A stretch of DNA of 64,000 nt from Bosea vaviloviae (GCF_001741865.1 NZ_CP017148.1:248001-312000); one strand, 5' to 3'; positions 9,401-18,585 are shown, counted from the first letter of the stretch. Translations and numbers: made by a program. Notes: generated by a model not told the origin, from the letters alone.

Positions 9401-10063
9401 AAGCTTCTGGATCGCACGGGCGAGACGCTCGGTCTGTCCTCGCCGCAATGCATTGGCAATAAGGCCAAGAGTTCGAACGAGTTCGACAGTGAAATACCAG
9501 GTGATCCGCCCTTCCCCTTCCCCTTCGTCTTCGAGCAGTCTTCGAGGCGCCTCGCGGTCTGTTAGTTCGAAATTTCGCTGCCAGAATGAGGCCGCGATAG
9601 CCAGGACGTCATCAAAGTCAGCGCGCAAGAAGCTACCATAGAGGCGGGTTCCCTCATCCTCGGCCTCTGTTTGTGCAAGCAGGCCGTTCGCCATCGCGGG
9701 AAGACCCCCAAGCTGATAGGCGGCAGCGGCAAAAAGCCCGATAGGCGCCACAGTCCGGGTTCTGTCATTCGACCGGGCGAGCCATTCGAGAAGCTCGCCA
9801 GCCCGCCGGTAGCATTCTATTGCCCCGGCGGAAGCGCTGCCTTCTATTTGTCGATAGATTTCAGCGACATGCAGTAACCGTCGGGCGTCGGCAAGCTCCA
9901 GGCGGGATTCCTGATTACCCCATTGGTTCACGGGGACCTGCCAAGCCGTCTGGAGACAGCGTACAAATGAGCGTGCCTGCCTGGTGGAGAGCGCATTTTC
10001 GATGCCAATCTCGAGCCGCACCTCGTTGGCTATGCCGAGTCGCTCTTCGTCTCGTTCGGCCAC
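6437..10063 (-). CDS. hamB: HamB-like superfamily 2 helicase
   Basis: A 1,208-residue DEAD/DEAH helicase. Walker A is CTPTGSGKT (about residues 308-316) and the DEAH box is LLIIDEAH (about 414-421). Motif V is TATLTEGVNLPFD and motif VI is NLAGRAGRPG, an arrangement close to Ski2/Brr2-like enzymes. About 300 helical residues precede the helicase core and about 450 follow it. The start is 3 bp after the stop of a GExK-type nuclease-like gene. This pairing (DUF1837 HamA plus large helicase HamB) defines Hachiman, in which HamB surveys DNA and releases HamA on damage or phage infection. It is longer than the HamB proteins I recall, so a Hachiman-like variant is possible. Confidence 0.65.
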   Translation of the reverse strand: MAERDEERLGIANEVRLEIGIENALSTRQARSFVRCLQTAWQVPVNQWGNQESRLELADARRLLHVAEIYRQIEGSASAGAIECYRRAGELLEWLARSNDRTRTVAPIGLFAAAAYQLGGLPAMANGLLAQTEAEDEGTRLYGSFLRADFDDVLAIAASFWQRNFELTDREAPRRLLEDEGEGEGRITWYFTVELVRTLGLIANALRRGQTERLARAIQKLDALEKMSTRTFSEDTSLLITLMRAVAQSYAEASIYLPVSELAALNPATAPRLARFARGQYSRRRGILWSSQRAGLSRLLSDSSFALCTPTGSGKTLVANLALVKELLIPTGLASSPLALYIVPSRALAGEVEAKLKSELGDDMIITGLYGGTDWGITDYWLEAETPTVLVATVEKAEALMRYVGPLLVARLRLLIIDEAHQVVAENDARTKADLAEHSNRAIRLESFVSRLLARAPDIVRIALTAVAGGAALPVAKWIEKRNDATAIGTRYRSTRQLIGVLETTPNASDRILLDVMNGKPLFVRGRDEPVYLPLRTPVMPELPRLMRQSLYRFNQTSVLWTALHLLDRDRRFLISVMQEPELTMRWYVEAFQLPEWANIPAFTPPEGRAGELFQEARAAAADYCGAESYEVALLDKGIATSHGQMPQRLRRLMVELIDKRICPITVATATLTEGVNLPFDIIFLTSLKRRSFDPVTNQPVVAPLPTAEFRNLAGRAGRPGASSGMEGMTLIAIPQFNSSKTASEQQLQRRQRRELQDDYDALLVNVLRDEQEAAAVQSPLALLLTAIAERAAAIGIDEDEFLDWLDAITPDTISSNAGVAASTSRARLADSVDELDGFLLTALEELGHGGVDDMDGPEAEAYLIALWQRTFTSVAAVQEAWMEDAFIRRGRAIIETIYPDPDERERLYQYGFTPYVGRRFEVIAGRIRQLLADATEYGAAAAADRLQVFEEIGQLIANDRGYGFRVRQTQTDLRLLAGWTDVLAWWLQGPAAPAPDPVALRSWQRFVADNLEFRLGTAIGAVVAQAWSSGADDSTAVPSLEAWRATTGLPWFAFWVRELLRWGTLDPFVAFALAQGLAKTRDAAVARRVEFDEWLEVAGYGVDSENKIDPQLFLEWQNSIQRDENDLFDEEPEAATLVGTDGRNRRYSVIPVHSDDAINWLDPAGFVLARTEGRDEGLSAGSSRDDFELLVRPKKVAVVSRIFASPQ

Positions 10064-10066
10064 CGA

Positions 10067-11017
10067 TCAATCCTCTGCCCAGAGGAGGCCATAAATTTCG
10101 TCGATCAACGCAGCACCGCCGTTTAGGATCAACTCAACGACCTGAAGGTCATTGGGCGACGTGTATTCTGCGGGCGTTTCTTCCCACCCGATCAAAGCCG
10201 TCCGAGCCTCCCTGGCCGCAGCACCATCACCGACAATCACAACCAGGTTCGTCCGCGGAATGGGCACTGGGTTGCGCAATACCAATGCCCTGTCGAGAGA
10301 AACAATTGCCGTTGCATGACCATCCCGGTCGCGTTCAGAGAGAAGGCGCTGAAGCTGGCGCACCCCATGGGGAACGGGAAGATCGCGGTTGATTTCAAAC
10401 CAGACGCCACCCTTGCGGAGTCTCTCTCCAGTTGACCTTCGCACTTTCCACTCGCCGAGCATCAGATTGTCGATAGTGCTCGGATTTAGCGTTTCGCGCC
10501 ATTTCGCTTCTCCCACGATTAGTCGGACAACTGCACCGTCGTCGCCCAGAGAAATGCCCAGAAAATCAGAACCGAAACGCCCAAAGACAGTTCTGGCTCG
10601 CGTCTCATCACGGGCAAGATCGAACAGATACTTCTCCACGTCGGCATGATAGCGAAACAGAAAAACCGGGATCGACCATTTGTGATTGCCAATAAATTCG
10701 TATTGTTCAGTGACAAGTCCCGCTATGACCTCGCCAAAAAGGCCGCGCTTCGCGGTCGTTGGCAGACAACCCGGATATAGCATTGCCGCGTCGTCGTCCT
10801 CGTCTGCATCAGGATGCAGATCTATCCCAATCTGTTCTGCAAAATGCTCGCGGGCGTCGCGATGGGCTGACTCAAAATATGGAGCAAGAGCGGAGGCGAG
10901 GTTCGGATCTCTGACGTCATTTTCTTCAAGAAGAAGATGACCATAGGTACCTTTGACCGTTGGATAAGACGTTAGCCATCGGTCCAGCGCCTTGGACGGC
11001 GGGTCGCAGTCGTGCAT
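10067..11017 (-). CDS. hamA: HamA-like (DUF1837) effector nuclease
   Basis: 316 residues from the ATG at 11017; a TTG at 11080 would add 21 residues but is less likely. Key segments are GLFGEVIAGLV (about 92-102, with a conserved Glu) and LIVGEAKWRE (about 167-176), whose E-x-K forms the PD-(D/E)XK-like active site of HamA. An aspartate in FGSDFLGISL (about 151) would complete the metal site. It lies immediately upstream of the helicase on the same strand. In described Hachiman systems HamA is a non-specific DNase held inactive by HamB. Identification rests on motif and context, not on a database match. Confidence 0.65.
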   Translation of the reverse strand: MHDCDPPSKALDRWLTSYPTVKGTYGHLLLEENDVRDPNLASALAPYFESAHRDAREHFAEQIGIDLHPDADEDDDAAMLYPGCLPTTAKRGLFGEVIAGLVTEQYEFIGNHKWSIPVFLFRYHADVEKYLFDLARDETRARTVFGRFGSDFLGISLGDDGAVVRLIVGEAKWRETLNPSTIDNLMLGEWKVRRSTGERLRKGGVWFEINRDLPVPHGVRQLQRLLSERDRDGHATAIVSLDRALVLRNPVPIPRTNLVVIVGDGAAAREARTALIGWEETPAEYTSPNDLQVVELILNGGAALIDEIYGLLWAED

Positions 11018-11411
11018 TGTTGTTAAGATGCTCCCAACGCAATTATTATACACCCGGCACCGAAATGGAGGTTCGTGCAAGCCAAATTTGATCTGCCGCG
11101 ATTAGGGGCCCGGTTACAGAGATGGCTCGGGAAATCCGGACGGCGGGCGAAGGTAGATTCGGCCTGAACGCGGCATTGTCGTGAGCACGAGGCGATAGCC
11201 GGAGCCACAGCCCGATTTTTAAGGCGATGATCCCGCCCCGAATCCCACGGAGAGGCTTGCGGACGTACAGACAGTCGACACATTCCAGGCAAATTATAGG
11301 CCGGCGTAGCATTCTGTAGGCGCATCTCGAACGCTGGGATGACGCGATCCAAAAAGCTGCGACGCTCTCGCAGATAAGTCTCACGTTGCACTTCCGGCAG
11401 AGAAAGCCGCC
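11018..11411. other. Intergenic between divergent units
   Basis: About 390 bp between the leftward hamA-like gene and the rightward zinc-ribbon gene, presumably carrying both promoters. Small frames here show no family features. Confidence 0.4.
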
Positions 11412-12011
11412 ATGGCTTGCAATGGCCACAACCATCCTCTCAACTGCCAGTGCGGCTTCAAAGGCGGCCGCTTGGCTTCCGGTCGTGTGCCACAATGGAG
11501 GCGATGGAGCCCGACAGTCGCTCGACGGCGAGCTTCCGGGCCGAACGCGAGTTGTCCCCATTGCTACGCCCGCGTTTTCTTCGTGGCACCGCGCAGTGGC
11601 GGAGGAGCTTATTTCGAACAGTTCGGCCCGCCGTGGACGAAGCATCCATGCACCGACGCGTCGAAAAAATACTCCCCTTTCAATACCGAGGGCCAACCGA
11701 AGCTGAGGAACCGTCGCTCAGAGTACGAGCGGGACGGTTGGCTTCCTCTCTTCGTGCGAAACATCGAACCCCTCGCGATCGGCGCACTCGTCCATGCGGT
11801 GACTCTGGATGACCCGACCGTGCTGCATTTCGGGCTGGCGACGGAACTTGAAATTGACAGCGGCCGGCCGATCTACTTCCGTCGTCTCGACGCGCTGCCA
11901 ATTCTGGCAGAGTTCAACTTTTTTCCGAAGAGCGCGCTCGAGCCCGTAACCATAAGAGTGTTCCTGCCCTGCTTGACCGAGGTCGAGTTACGCATCCATC
12001 TGACCGAATAA
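11412..12011 (+). CDS. Zinc-ribbon-like orphan protein
   Basis: A 199-residue protein of unknown function. The N-terminus is rich in metal ligands (MACNGHNHPLNCQCGF). A CPHC knuckle is followed by an aromatic stretch and FGPPWTKHPC, a motif I recognise from uncharacterised bacterial proteins with the pattern CPxC...GPPWxKHPC. The C-terminal half looks like an all-beta domain (LGATELEIDSGRPIYF-like region). It is the first gene of the rightward strand that later holds the AddB/AddA-like pair, separated from it by a helicase remnant. Nothing in the sequence gives a reaction. Confidence 0.5.
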   Translation: MACNGHNHPLNCQCGFKGGRLASGRVPQWRRWSPTVARRRASGPNASCPHCYARVFFVAPRSGGGAYFEQFGPPWTKHPCTDASKKYSPFNTEGQPKLRNRRSEYERDGWLPLFVRNIEPLAIGALVHAVTLDDPTVLHFGLATELEIDSGRPIYFRRLDALPILAEFNFFPKSALEPVTIRVFLPCLTEVELRIHLTE

Positions 12012-12057
12012 TCTATGTGTGACGGCTCGATAGATCGATCAGACTGTCATGCTCCTA

Positions 12058-12441
12058 CCCTCGCTCATCGCTCGTCCATGACGCGATCGAGCCGATATCG
12101 ATGCCGAGCTCCAGCGTCGATGTGCAGACCGCCGTCGTTGGCAAATGTTCGTCCTTGAGGCGGATTTCCAGAGGCTCCCGCAGATCCTTCGACAGGCTTC
12201 CGTGATGGGGAAAGAACTCGTTGGGCAGGCCGGCATCTTCGGAGCGTGATCGCAGGCCGTCCGCGAGCGTCTCGACGAGATTGCGAGCGGGGGCAAAGAC
12301 CAGGTTGTTCTGCCCCTGCAGCGTCGCGAACAGATGGTCGGCGATCCTTGCGTTTACCGATGGCGACGATTTGGGGAGCGTTGAAGCCCGCATATCCGAC
12401 TCTGAGGGCGCGGCGATCGCGACATGGGAGAAGTCATACAT
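12058..12441 (-). pseudogene. Remnant of Lhr-like DEAD/DEAH helicase
   Basis: The reverse strand encodes NARIADHLFATLQGQNNLVF, then HHGSLSKDLREPLEIRLK and CTSTLELGIDIGSI. These are motifs IV-V of superfamily 2 Lhr-like helicases (SLSK...R, TLELGIDIG). Walker A, the DEAH box and everything after motif V are missing, and the reading ends abruptly at about 12085 in unrelated sequence. It is a leftover of a rearranged gene lying antisense to the leader of the AddB-like gene. Confidence 0.7.
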
Positions 12442-12493
12442 CCTCAGGTTGAATTACCCCTCGGACCCTGACATCCTGATCAGGGGGGGGGCT

Positions 12494-15160
12494 ATGAACA
12501 TCGTTTTCGGACTTTGGGCTGACGGTGGCGCTAGCCCCGACCACGGCGGCGGCGCGGGCGGTTCGATGGGCCAGCCGGTCGTCGGTCCGGCAGGGCTCGT
12601 CGACCTCCTTGAGGTGTCACTCGGTATTGGCGGCCCGCGCAAGCCGCAGGTCGTGCGTATCGCGTCATTTCAGTCAACACTGGAAGGTCTCGAGGGCGAG
12701 TTCTTCTGGTCGGGATCGCTCGGAATGGACCCGTGGTCCACAGCCCGCACGCTACTCGCCTGGCGCGACGAGCTGATTGGGCTCGGATGGCGGCAAGATC
12801 TGCCCTGGCACGAGCCTCGGCTTGCTGACCTTGCGGTCGCATGCCGCGCCGCGAGCCAACTGCCGCCCGGGCTGTCCGACCGCATCGCCGCGGTGTTGAA
12901 AGAGTTTGAGGAGACCAACGCGCCGCCTATCGAACGCATCCGGCTCATAGATTCGATAGATTTGCACCCTTCCCCGATCCGCCGTCTCGTCGTTGGTCTT
13001 CGGGATCTCGGCAGCGCGCTGGAGACAATCGAAATTCGGCCTGCGGCCCCTCCCGAAACATCCCTCGGCAAGCTTCAGAGGTGGATGCTCGGTGCTCCCG
13101 AGGCGTTGGAGGGTTCGGACGGAACCGTGACGGTGGTGTCCTCGGTGAGCGAACCGCTCGCGGCCGAAATCGTCGGGCAGTGGTTCGCGGGGCAGACCGC
13201 CGGTGGGATCGCACTCGTTGCGCAGGATGGTGACACCGACCTCCTCGACCACGGGCTTAGCGGGTTCGGACAGCCACGGGCTGGTCGTAGCCGCTCATCT
13301 ATCCACCGAGGTTCGCTCCAACTGCTGTTGCTCGCCTTCAAAAGCGCGTGGGCTCCCTTCGATCCTCACGCACTCATGGAGCTCCTGGTATTTCCAAACT
13401 CGCCGGTGGCGCCCCGCGCGGCATGGCATCTCGCCTCCGCTCTGGAGAAAGCTCCCGGCCGAGGCGGGCCGGAATGGGAGCAGGCATGGGCGAGGATCAC
13501 CGAGAAGGAGCGCGAGCGAGCTGGAAACGATGCGGACGAGCTTGCAGCGGTCGGTCCACGATTGGCTCGCTGGCGGGAATGGGCGGAGCAGGAAACGGCC
13601 AACCCGATCGTGGGCATGCCCCTCGAACAGTCGCTGCAGATATGCGATCGCGTCACAACGTGGGCTGCGCGTCGATACGCCGTGACCAGCGACCTCCTCT
13701 ACGCGGCGACGTCCACCCTCGCCGGCGAAGTGAGGACAGCAATCGCGGCTATTGGGCGTGACCGGCTTCCGCGGCTGCTGGTGGAACGCGTAATCGATCA
13801 GGCGCTCGATCTCGGGCAGTCGAACCCCAGCTCGCGGGCTGAAGCCGCGAGCTGGCGAAGCGTGCCTCATCCTGGTTCGGTCTGGGCGCCCACGACTTCC
13901 GTCGTCTGGTGGAACTTCGGCACGACACGTGAGGGCACAGCCCGGTCGCCATGGTCCGATGGAGAGCGGAGGGAGCTGGCGGCAGCCGACTGCCCCGCAG
14001 ACGAGGTGACGGTGTGCGCGCGCGCAGCTAGCGCCGCCTGGGAGCGCGTGATCCTGAACGCGCGCGGGAAGGTTCTGCTGGTCGCAGGTGGGCTAGACTG
14101 CGAAGCCGACGACAGCCTCCATCCGCTTGCGCACCGGCTGAAGCCGGCGCTGGACGTTGTCGGCACACGGATCGGGCTGGAGGCTGCGCTCAGCACACCC
14201 GCGCTCACGATCGCGGGGACGACGATTGAGCGGCAGGCCATCGCACCGCGGTCGCTGCCCACGGCACGCTTTTCGTGGGAGACTCCGGCGGGTTTCTCGC
14301 CGAGGCTCGCGCAGATCACCGAGTCGGCCACGTCGCTCGAGAACCTTCTGTCGTGCCAGCTCATGTGGGCGCTCCGGCACGTCGCCCGGCTGAGACCGGG
14401 TCGCGTCCGGTCGATCCCCGATGCTAACCAACTGTTGGGAAACCTGGCGCACGCCATCGCGCGCGAGGTGTTCACACCGGGCACGCCCCCTGAGCCCGAC
14501 ATGGCCGCGCAAAGCGCGACGGACCTGCTAGAAGGTCGGATCGATCAGCTCGCTGCGCCGCTGCGGCATCCCGAATTCGCCGAGGAGCTAAACTTCGCAC
14601 GCCGCCGGCTGCCCGGTGCGATGGCAAGCCTGGCACGCTGCCTCTCCGACAACCATCTCACGGTGGAGTCGACCGAGCAGCAGGTCAGTGGGACATTCGA
14701 ACCGCTTCTCGCCCTGCGTGGCGCCATCGACCTAGTTGCCCGCGACAGATCGGGGAATGCGGTCATCATCGACCTCAAATGGACGCGCAGCGAGAAGGCC
14801 CGGATGGAAGAGCTCTCCAAAGGGCGGGCCGTGCAGCTAGCCACCTACGGTGCGCTCTTTTCCGGGGAACAGCCGTATAGGGCGGGTTACTTCCTGCTGA
14901 ACCAGAGGCAGTTCGCAACACTCGAAGGCAGCGGTCTCGTCGGGCGTCTCATCGACGGGGATCGTTCATTCCCCGACACTTGGGCAGCTATCGTCGCCGC
15001 TTGGTCGATATGGCGGACATCGGCGGAGGCGGGTCAGATTCTTGCCACCGGCATCGAGGGCGTCGGGGACCATCTACCACCTGAACTCACAATCGATCGC
15101 GACGTGCACTGCGAGCGATGCGACTACTCAACGTTGTGCCGGGTCAGGGGGCTGGCATGA
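12494..15160 (+). CDS. AddB-like PD-(D/E)XK nuclease subunit with Fe-S staple
   Basis: 888 residues from the ATG at 12494, which follows a G-rich ribosome site; the frame is open further upstream but overlaps the helicase remnant. The C-terminal domain has GAIDLVARDRSGNAVIIDLKW (D...D-x-K catalytic pattern, about residues 740-763) followed by QLATY. A Cys near 621 (LSCQLMWALRH) plus C-x2-C-x5-C at about 873-882 matches the AddB/Cas4 iron-sulphur staple. The N-terminal half is helicase-like but without a clear Walker A, as in AddB. It overlaps the next gene by 4 bp (ATGA). Likely the partner subunit of a heterodimeric helicase-nuclease; a plasmid-borne, divergent copy suggests a defence role (inference). 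Confidence 0.7.
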   Translation: MNIVFGLWADGGASPDHGGGAGGSMGQPVVGPAGLVDLLEVSLGIGGPRKPQVVRIASFQSTLEGLEGEFFWSGSLGMDPWSTARTLLAWRDELIGLGWRQDLPWHEPRLADLAVACRAASQLPPGLSDRIAAVLKEFEETNAPPIERIRLIDSIDLHPSPIRRLVVGLRDLGSALETIEIRPAAPPETSLGKLQRWMLGAPEALEGSDGTVTVVSSVSEPLAAEIVGQWFAGQTAGGIALVAQDGDTDLLDHGLSGFGQPRAGRSRSSIHRGSLQLLLLAFKSAWAPFDPHALMELLVFPNSPVAPRAAWHLASALEKAPGRGGPEWEQAWARITEKERERAGNDADELAAVGPRLARWREWAEQETANPIVGMPLEQSLQICDRVTTWAARRYAVTSDLLYAATSTLAGEVRTAIAAIGRDRLPRLLVERVIDQALDLGQSNPSSRAEAASWRSVPHPGSVWAPTTSVVWWNFGTTREGTARSPWSDGERRELAAADCPADEVTVCARAASAAWERVILNARGKVLLVAGGLDCEADDSLHPLAHRLKPALDVVGTRIGLEAALSTPALTIAGTTIERQAIAPRSLPTARFSWETPAGFSPRLAQITESATSLENLLSCQLMWALRHVARLRPGRVRSIPDANQLLGNLAHAIAREVFTPGTPPEPDMAAQSATDLLEGRIDQLAAPLRHPEFAEELNFARRRLPGAMASLARCLSDNHLTVESTEQQVSGTFEPLLALRGAIDLVARDRSGNAVIIDLKWTRSEKARMEELSKGRAVQLATYGALFSGEQPYRAGYFLLNQRQFATLEGSGLVGRLIDGDRSFPDTWAAIVAAWSIWRTSAEAGQILATGIEGVGDHLPPELTIDRDVHCERCDYSTLCRVRGLA

Positions 15161-18100
15161 CGGAAGCGAGCACCATGCAGAACCGGGTCGACACGACCAT
15201 CGCGAGCGCCGGTACGGGCAAGACGTACCGGCTGGTCGAGGAGATCGTGGCCGAGGTTGGCGCAGGCCTGCCGCCGCACCGTATCCTCGCAACCACGTTC
15301 ACTAAGAAGGCGGCGGCCGAACTTGTCGGCCGCATCAGGGCGAGGCTGATCGAGGCCGGTCGACCGGACCTCAGTGCGGCCATGCTTTCGGCGCGCATTG
15401 GCACGGTGAACTCCGTATGTGGATCGCTGATCTCAGAGTTCGCTTTCGAGTTGGGGCGATCACCAGTGGCCGAGGTCATCGCCGAGGACCGGCAGGCGTC
15501 CGTGTTCAGCCGCGCGGCAGGTCCGGTGATCGAGGAATTCGGACCCGCTATCTCGGAGATCGCTGAGCGCTTCGGTGTCCAGGCCCGCAGCTACTCCGTG
15601 CACGGTCGAACGGTCCGGGGGTGGCAGGACGACGTCAGGCGCGCCGTTGATCTCGCTCGTTCGAACGGCATCCCGCCTGAGCGTCTCGCGCATTGCGCAG
15701 GTCGTTCGGCCGCTGGGTTGCTAGGACTCCTTCCCGCCGCTACGGGCCAGGCCGCCGAAGCATTCGACGCGGCGTTGGCATCGGCGTTGGAAGCCTGCAC
15801 CGTGGAGCTTGACCGAAACAAGAGCGGGCTCAAGGCCGGAACGCTCAACAAGGACGTGCCGACAGTCGACAAGGCCGTGCGGACGCTCCGCGGCGGCGAT
15901 CGAATCTCGTGGCCAGACTGGGCTCGACTCGCGAAGCTCGGCGCGACGAAAGCGGACGAAGCGCTCTTTACCCACGTGGTCGCGGCCGCTGCAGCCCATC
16001 CGAGGCATCCCGGCCTCAAGTCTGACCTCCAGCGGTACATCGAGCTCATCTTCGACTGTGCCGCCAGTTGCATGACCGCATACGGGGAGTACAAGCGCGC
16101 TCGCGGCCTCCTCGACTTCGTTGATCAGGAAATGCTCGCCCTCGACATCATCAGCAATCCAGCAAACACGGAACGCCTGCGCGAACTCATCGGGGCGGTA
16201 TTCGTCGACGAGTTCCAAGATTCGAGTCCCATCCAAATCGCGATCTTCACCGCGCTGTCGCGCATCGCTGGCCGGAACCTGTGGGTCGGCGACCCCAAGC
16301 AGTCGATCTATGGGTTCCGCGATGCCGATCCGGCTCTCACCAGCGCCGCGTCCGCGGCCATCACGGCGGCGACCGGCGGCATGACGGGCTACCTTCGCCG
16401 CTCGTACCGCGCTCGCCCCCAGCTAGCCGGCTTCGTCAATGCAGCGATCGCCCCCAACATGCTGAGGGTTGGCATGTCGGCGGAAGAGATCATGTTCGAC
16501 GGCTGCGAACGCACCGAGGATCCGGACGGACAGCCGGGCCTCTCCTTTTGGGACATGTCGGGCAAGAACAAGGTAGCTCGAACCGCGATACTCGCAGGCC
16601 GCATCGCCGGCCTGCTTTCCGATCCGGCCGGGTGGACAGTGGCGATGAAGGGCGGCGGCACCCGAGAGGCGCGCGGCTGTGACATCGCCGTGCTGTGTCG
16701 AGGCAATGCCCAGGTGGGCGATCTGGCCTTCGCGCTGTCCCAGCACGGCATCCGCGTCGCGGTTGAGCGGTCAGGGCTCCTCTTCCAGCCCGAGATTGAG
16801 TTCGCGCTCGCCGCATTCAGGTGGATTGCCGACGCGAGCGACACGCTCGCGCTCGCCGAGCTGGCACGCCTTGCGACGGAGACCGACGAATGGTTCGCCG
16901 CCGTGTTCGACGAGGACGCCAAGGCCGGCCTGATCGCCCGCGTGCCGTTCGCCGACGCGCTGGCTGCGATCCGCGACCGGGCACACCAACTCACGCCCGC
17001 GGAGATATTAGACGCCCTCCTGCACGCCGAGACAGTCTTCGCCACGTTGCTAGGCTGGGGTAACGCCGAACAGCGCCTGCAGAACCTAGAGGCGCTGCGA
17101 GGCATGGTCGAGGCATATCAGGACGAGCAGCATGCCGAGCGACAGGCCGCGACCCTAACTGGGGCGTGCGAGTGGATCGCCTCGCGCGATAACGCGCGAC
17201 AGCCACAGAGCCGCCATCCCGATGCGGTGAATATCATGACCTACCACGCGGCCAAGGGTCTCGAGTGGCCGATTGTGATTCTGACCGAGCTCGACGCGCC
17301 CGCGAAGGGTTCACCCTTTGGCATGATCGCCGAGGACGAGGCGGCACCGGACTGGGGTTCGCCCCTCGCCGCCCGGGTCCTGCGCTTCTGGCCCTGGCCG
17401 TACGGCGAACAGCAAAAGGACGTCGGCCTCGACGTTTCCGCGCCAGCAAGTCCGGAAGGCATCGCGGCCCTCGCTGAAGAACGCCTGGAGCGTACGCGCT
17501 TGCTCTACGTGGGGCTGACGCGCGCCCGGGACCACCTGGCTCTCGCCACTACCGGTGGATCGCAGACCTGGCTCGAAGAGCTGCAAGCCGACAGCGGCGC
17601 GCCCTTGATTTCGAACGCCGGGACGACGATCAACGTGGGCGCAGAGGCATTCGCAAGTCGGTCGTCCCCGGATGCATTGGACCCGGCAGAGGCGACCAGC
17701 GATCCAGTACAGGAATATATGCGTCCTGCATCGGCGCCGATCGCCCACCCGCCGCTCCGGATCCGACCTAGCGACGCAATCCTACTAGAGGCGGACGTGG
17801 TCGTTGCGGCCACCGAGAGGCTCGGCGACCGCATACCCCTGGTGGGCGATCCCGACCCACAGTTGCTCGGAGAGGCCATCCACCGCTTCCTGGCTGCGGA
17901 CGATCCTAATACGGGCACGACCACGCGCACATCACGTGCGGCCGCAACCCTCGCCCGCTGGACCGTGCCGCAGGTGGCGCCGGCAGACCTCGTCGAGATC
18001 TCGGATCGGCTGCGCAGTTTCGTCGACACCAGGTTTGACGGCGCAGCCAAACTGAAGGAGTGGCCGGTTCATGCCGAAGACGGCCTTCAGGTCGTGGTAG

Positions 18101-18324
18101 GCCGCCTCGACCTTCTGGTCGACCTGGGCGACGGCTATGCTATCGTCGACCACAAAAGCTTCCCCGGCTCGGTGACGATCGACCAGGATCGGCTGCGCGA
18201 GTTCGCGGGCCAGGTCTCGCAGTACGCTCGTGCGATCGAACGGATCACTGGCAGAAAGCGCATTGAGTATTGGATCCATCAGCCGATCGCCGCGGTAATG
18301 ACACGCATTGAGCTAACGGAGTGA
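15157..18324 (+). CDS. AddA-like UvrD-family helicase with C-terminal nuclease
   Basis: 1,055 residues from the ATG at 15157, coupled to the AddB-like stop by ATGA. Walker A is ASAGTGKT (about 16-23), motif Ia is TTFTKKAAAEL, Walker B is VDEFQDSS (about 350-357), and motif III is VGDPKQSIYGFRDAD. Motif V is MTYHAAKGLEW and motif VI is YVGLTRARDH (about 784). The C-terminus has GRLDLLVDLGDGYAIVDHKS (about 980-1000), an AddA-type nuclease core. All helicase and nuclease residues appear intact. Chromosomal AddAB repairs double-strand breaks; this pair is shorter and sits in a defence island, so degradation of foreign DNA is a reasonable guess. Confidence 0.8.
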   Translation: MTEASTMQNRVDTTIASAGTGKTYRLVEEIVAEVGAGLPPHRILATTFTKKAAAELVGRIRARLIEAGRPDLSAAMLSARIGTVNSVCGSLISEFAFELGRSPVAEVIAEDRQASVFSRAAGPVIEEFGPAISEIAERFGVQARSYSVHGRTVRGWQDDVRRAVDLARSNGIPPERLAHCAGRSAAGLLGLLPAATGQAAEAFDAALASALEACTVELDRNKSGLKAGTLNKDVPTVDKAVRTLRGGDRISWPDWARLAKLGATKADEALFTHVVAAAAAHPRHPGLKSDLQRYIELIFDCAASCMTAYGEYKRARGLLDFVDQEMLALDIISNPANTERLRELIGAVFVDEFQDSSPIQIAIFTALSRIAGRNLWVGDPKQSIYGFRDADPALTSAASAAITAATGGMTGYLRRSYRARPQLAGFVNAAIAPNMLRVGMSAEEIMFDGCERTEDPDGQPGLSFWDMSGKNKVARTAILAGRIAGLLSDPAGWTVAMKGGGTREARGCDIAVLCRGNAQVGDLAFALSQHGIRVAVERSGLLFQPEIEFALAAFRWIADASDTLALAELARLATETDEWFAAVFDEDAKAGLIARVPFADALAAIRDRAHQLTPAEILDALLHAETVFATLLGWGNAEQRLQNLEALRGMVEAYQDEQHAERQAATLTGACEWIASRDNARQPQSRHPDAVNIMTYHAAKGLEWPIVILTELDAPAKGSPFGMIAEDEAAPDWGSPLAARVLRFWPWPYGEQQKDVGLDVSAPASPEGIAALAEERLERTRLLYVGLTRARDHLALATTGGSQTWLEELQADSGAPLISNAGTTINVGAEAFASRSSPDALDPAEATSDPVQEYMRPASAPIAHPPLRIRPSDAILLEADVVVAATERLGDRIPLVGDPDPQLLGEAIHRFLAADDPNTGTTTRTSRAAATLARWTVPQVAPADLVEISDRLRSFVDTRFDGAAKLKEWPVHAEDGLQVVVGRLDLLVDLGDGYAIVDHKSFPGSVTIDQDRLREFAGQVSQYARAIERITGRKRIEYWIHQPIAAVMTRIELTE

Positions 18325-18585
18325 TTCCTCGGATTGCGCGTCGCCGCGAAGACCCAGCATTCGCAAGGACAGCGAGCGTCGAGATCATTCCGACCTTGAA
18401 GCTGGGCATTGCAATCATCCTCGCTGATGAGAGGAGCGCTGATCGCCAGTCCGGCAAGATTGCACCGACAGAACTGGCTGTAGGCCAAGGCACTCGATCA
18501 GCCGCATCTCACTGACGACGTTAGGTGCCAACCAGACCACAAAATCATGATAACGCCGACAGCGCCGCCGCTCGCCGGAGCATCT

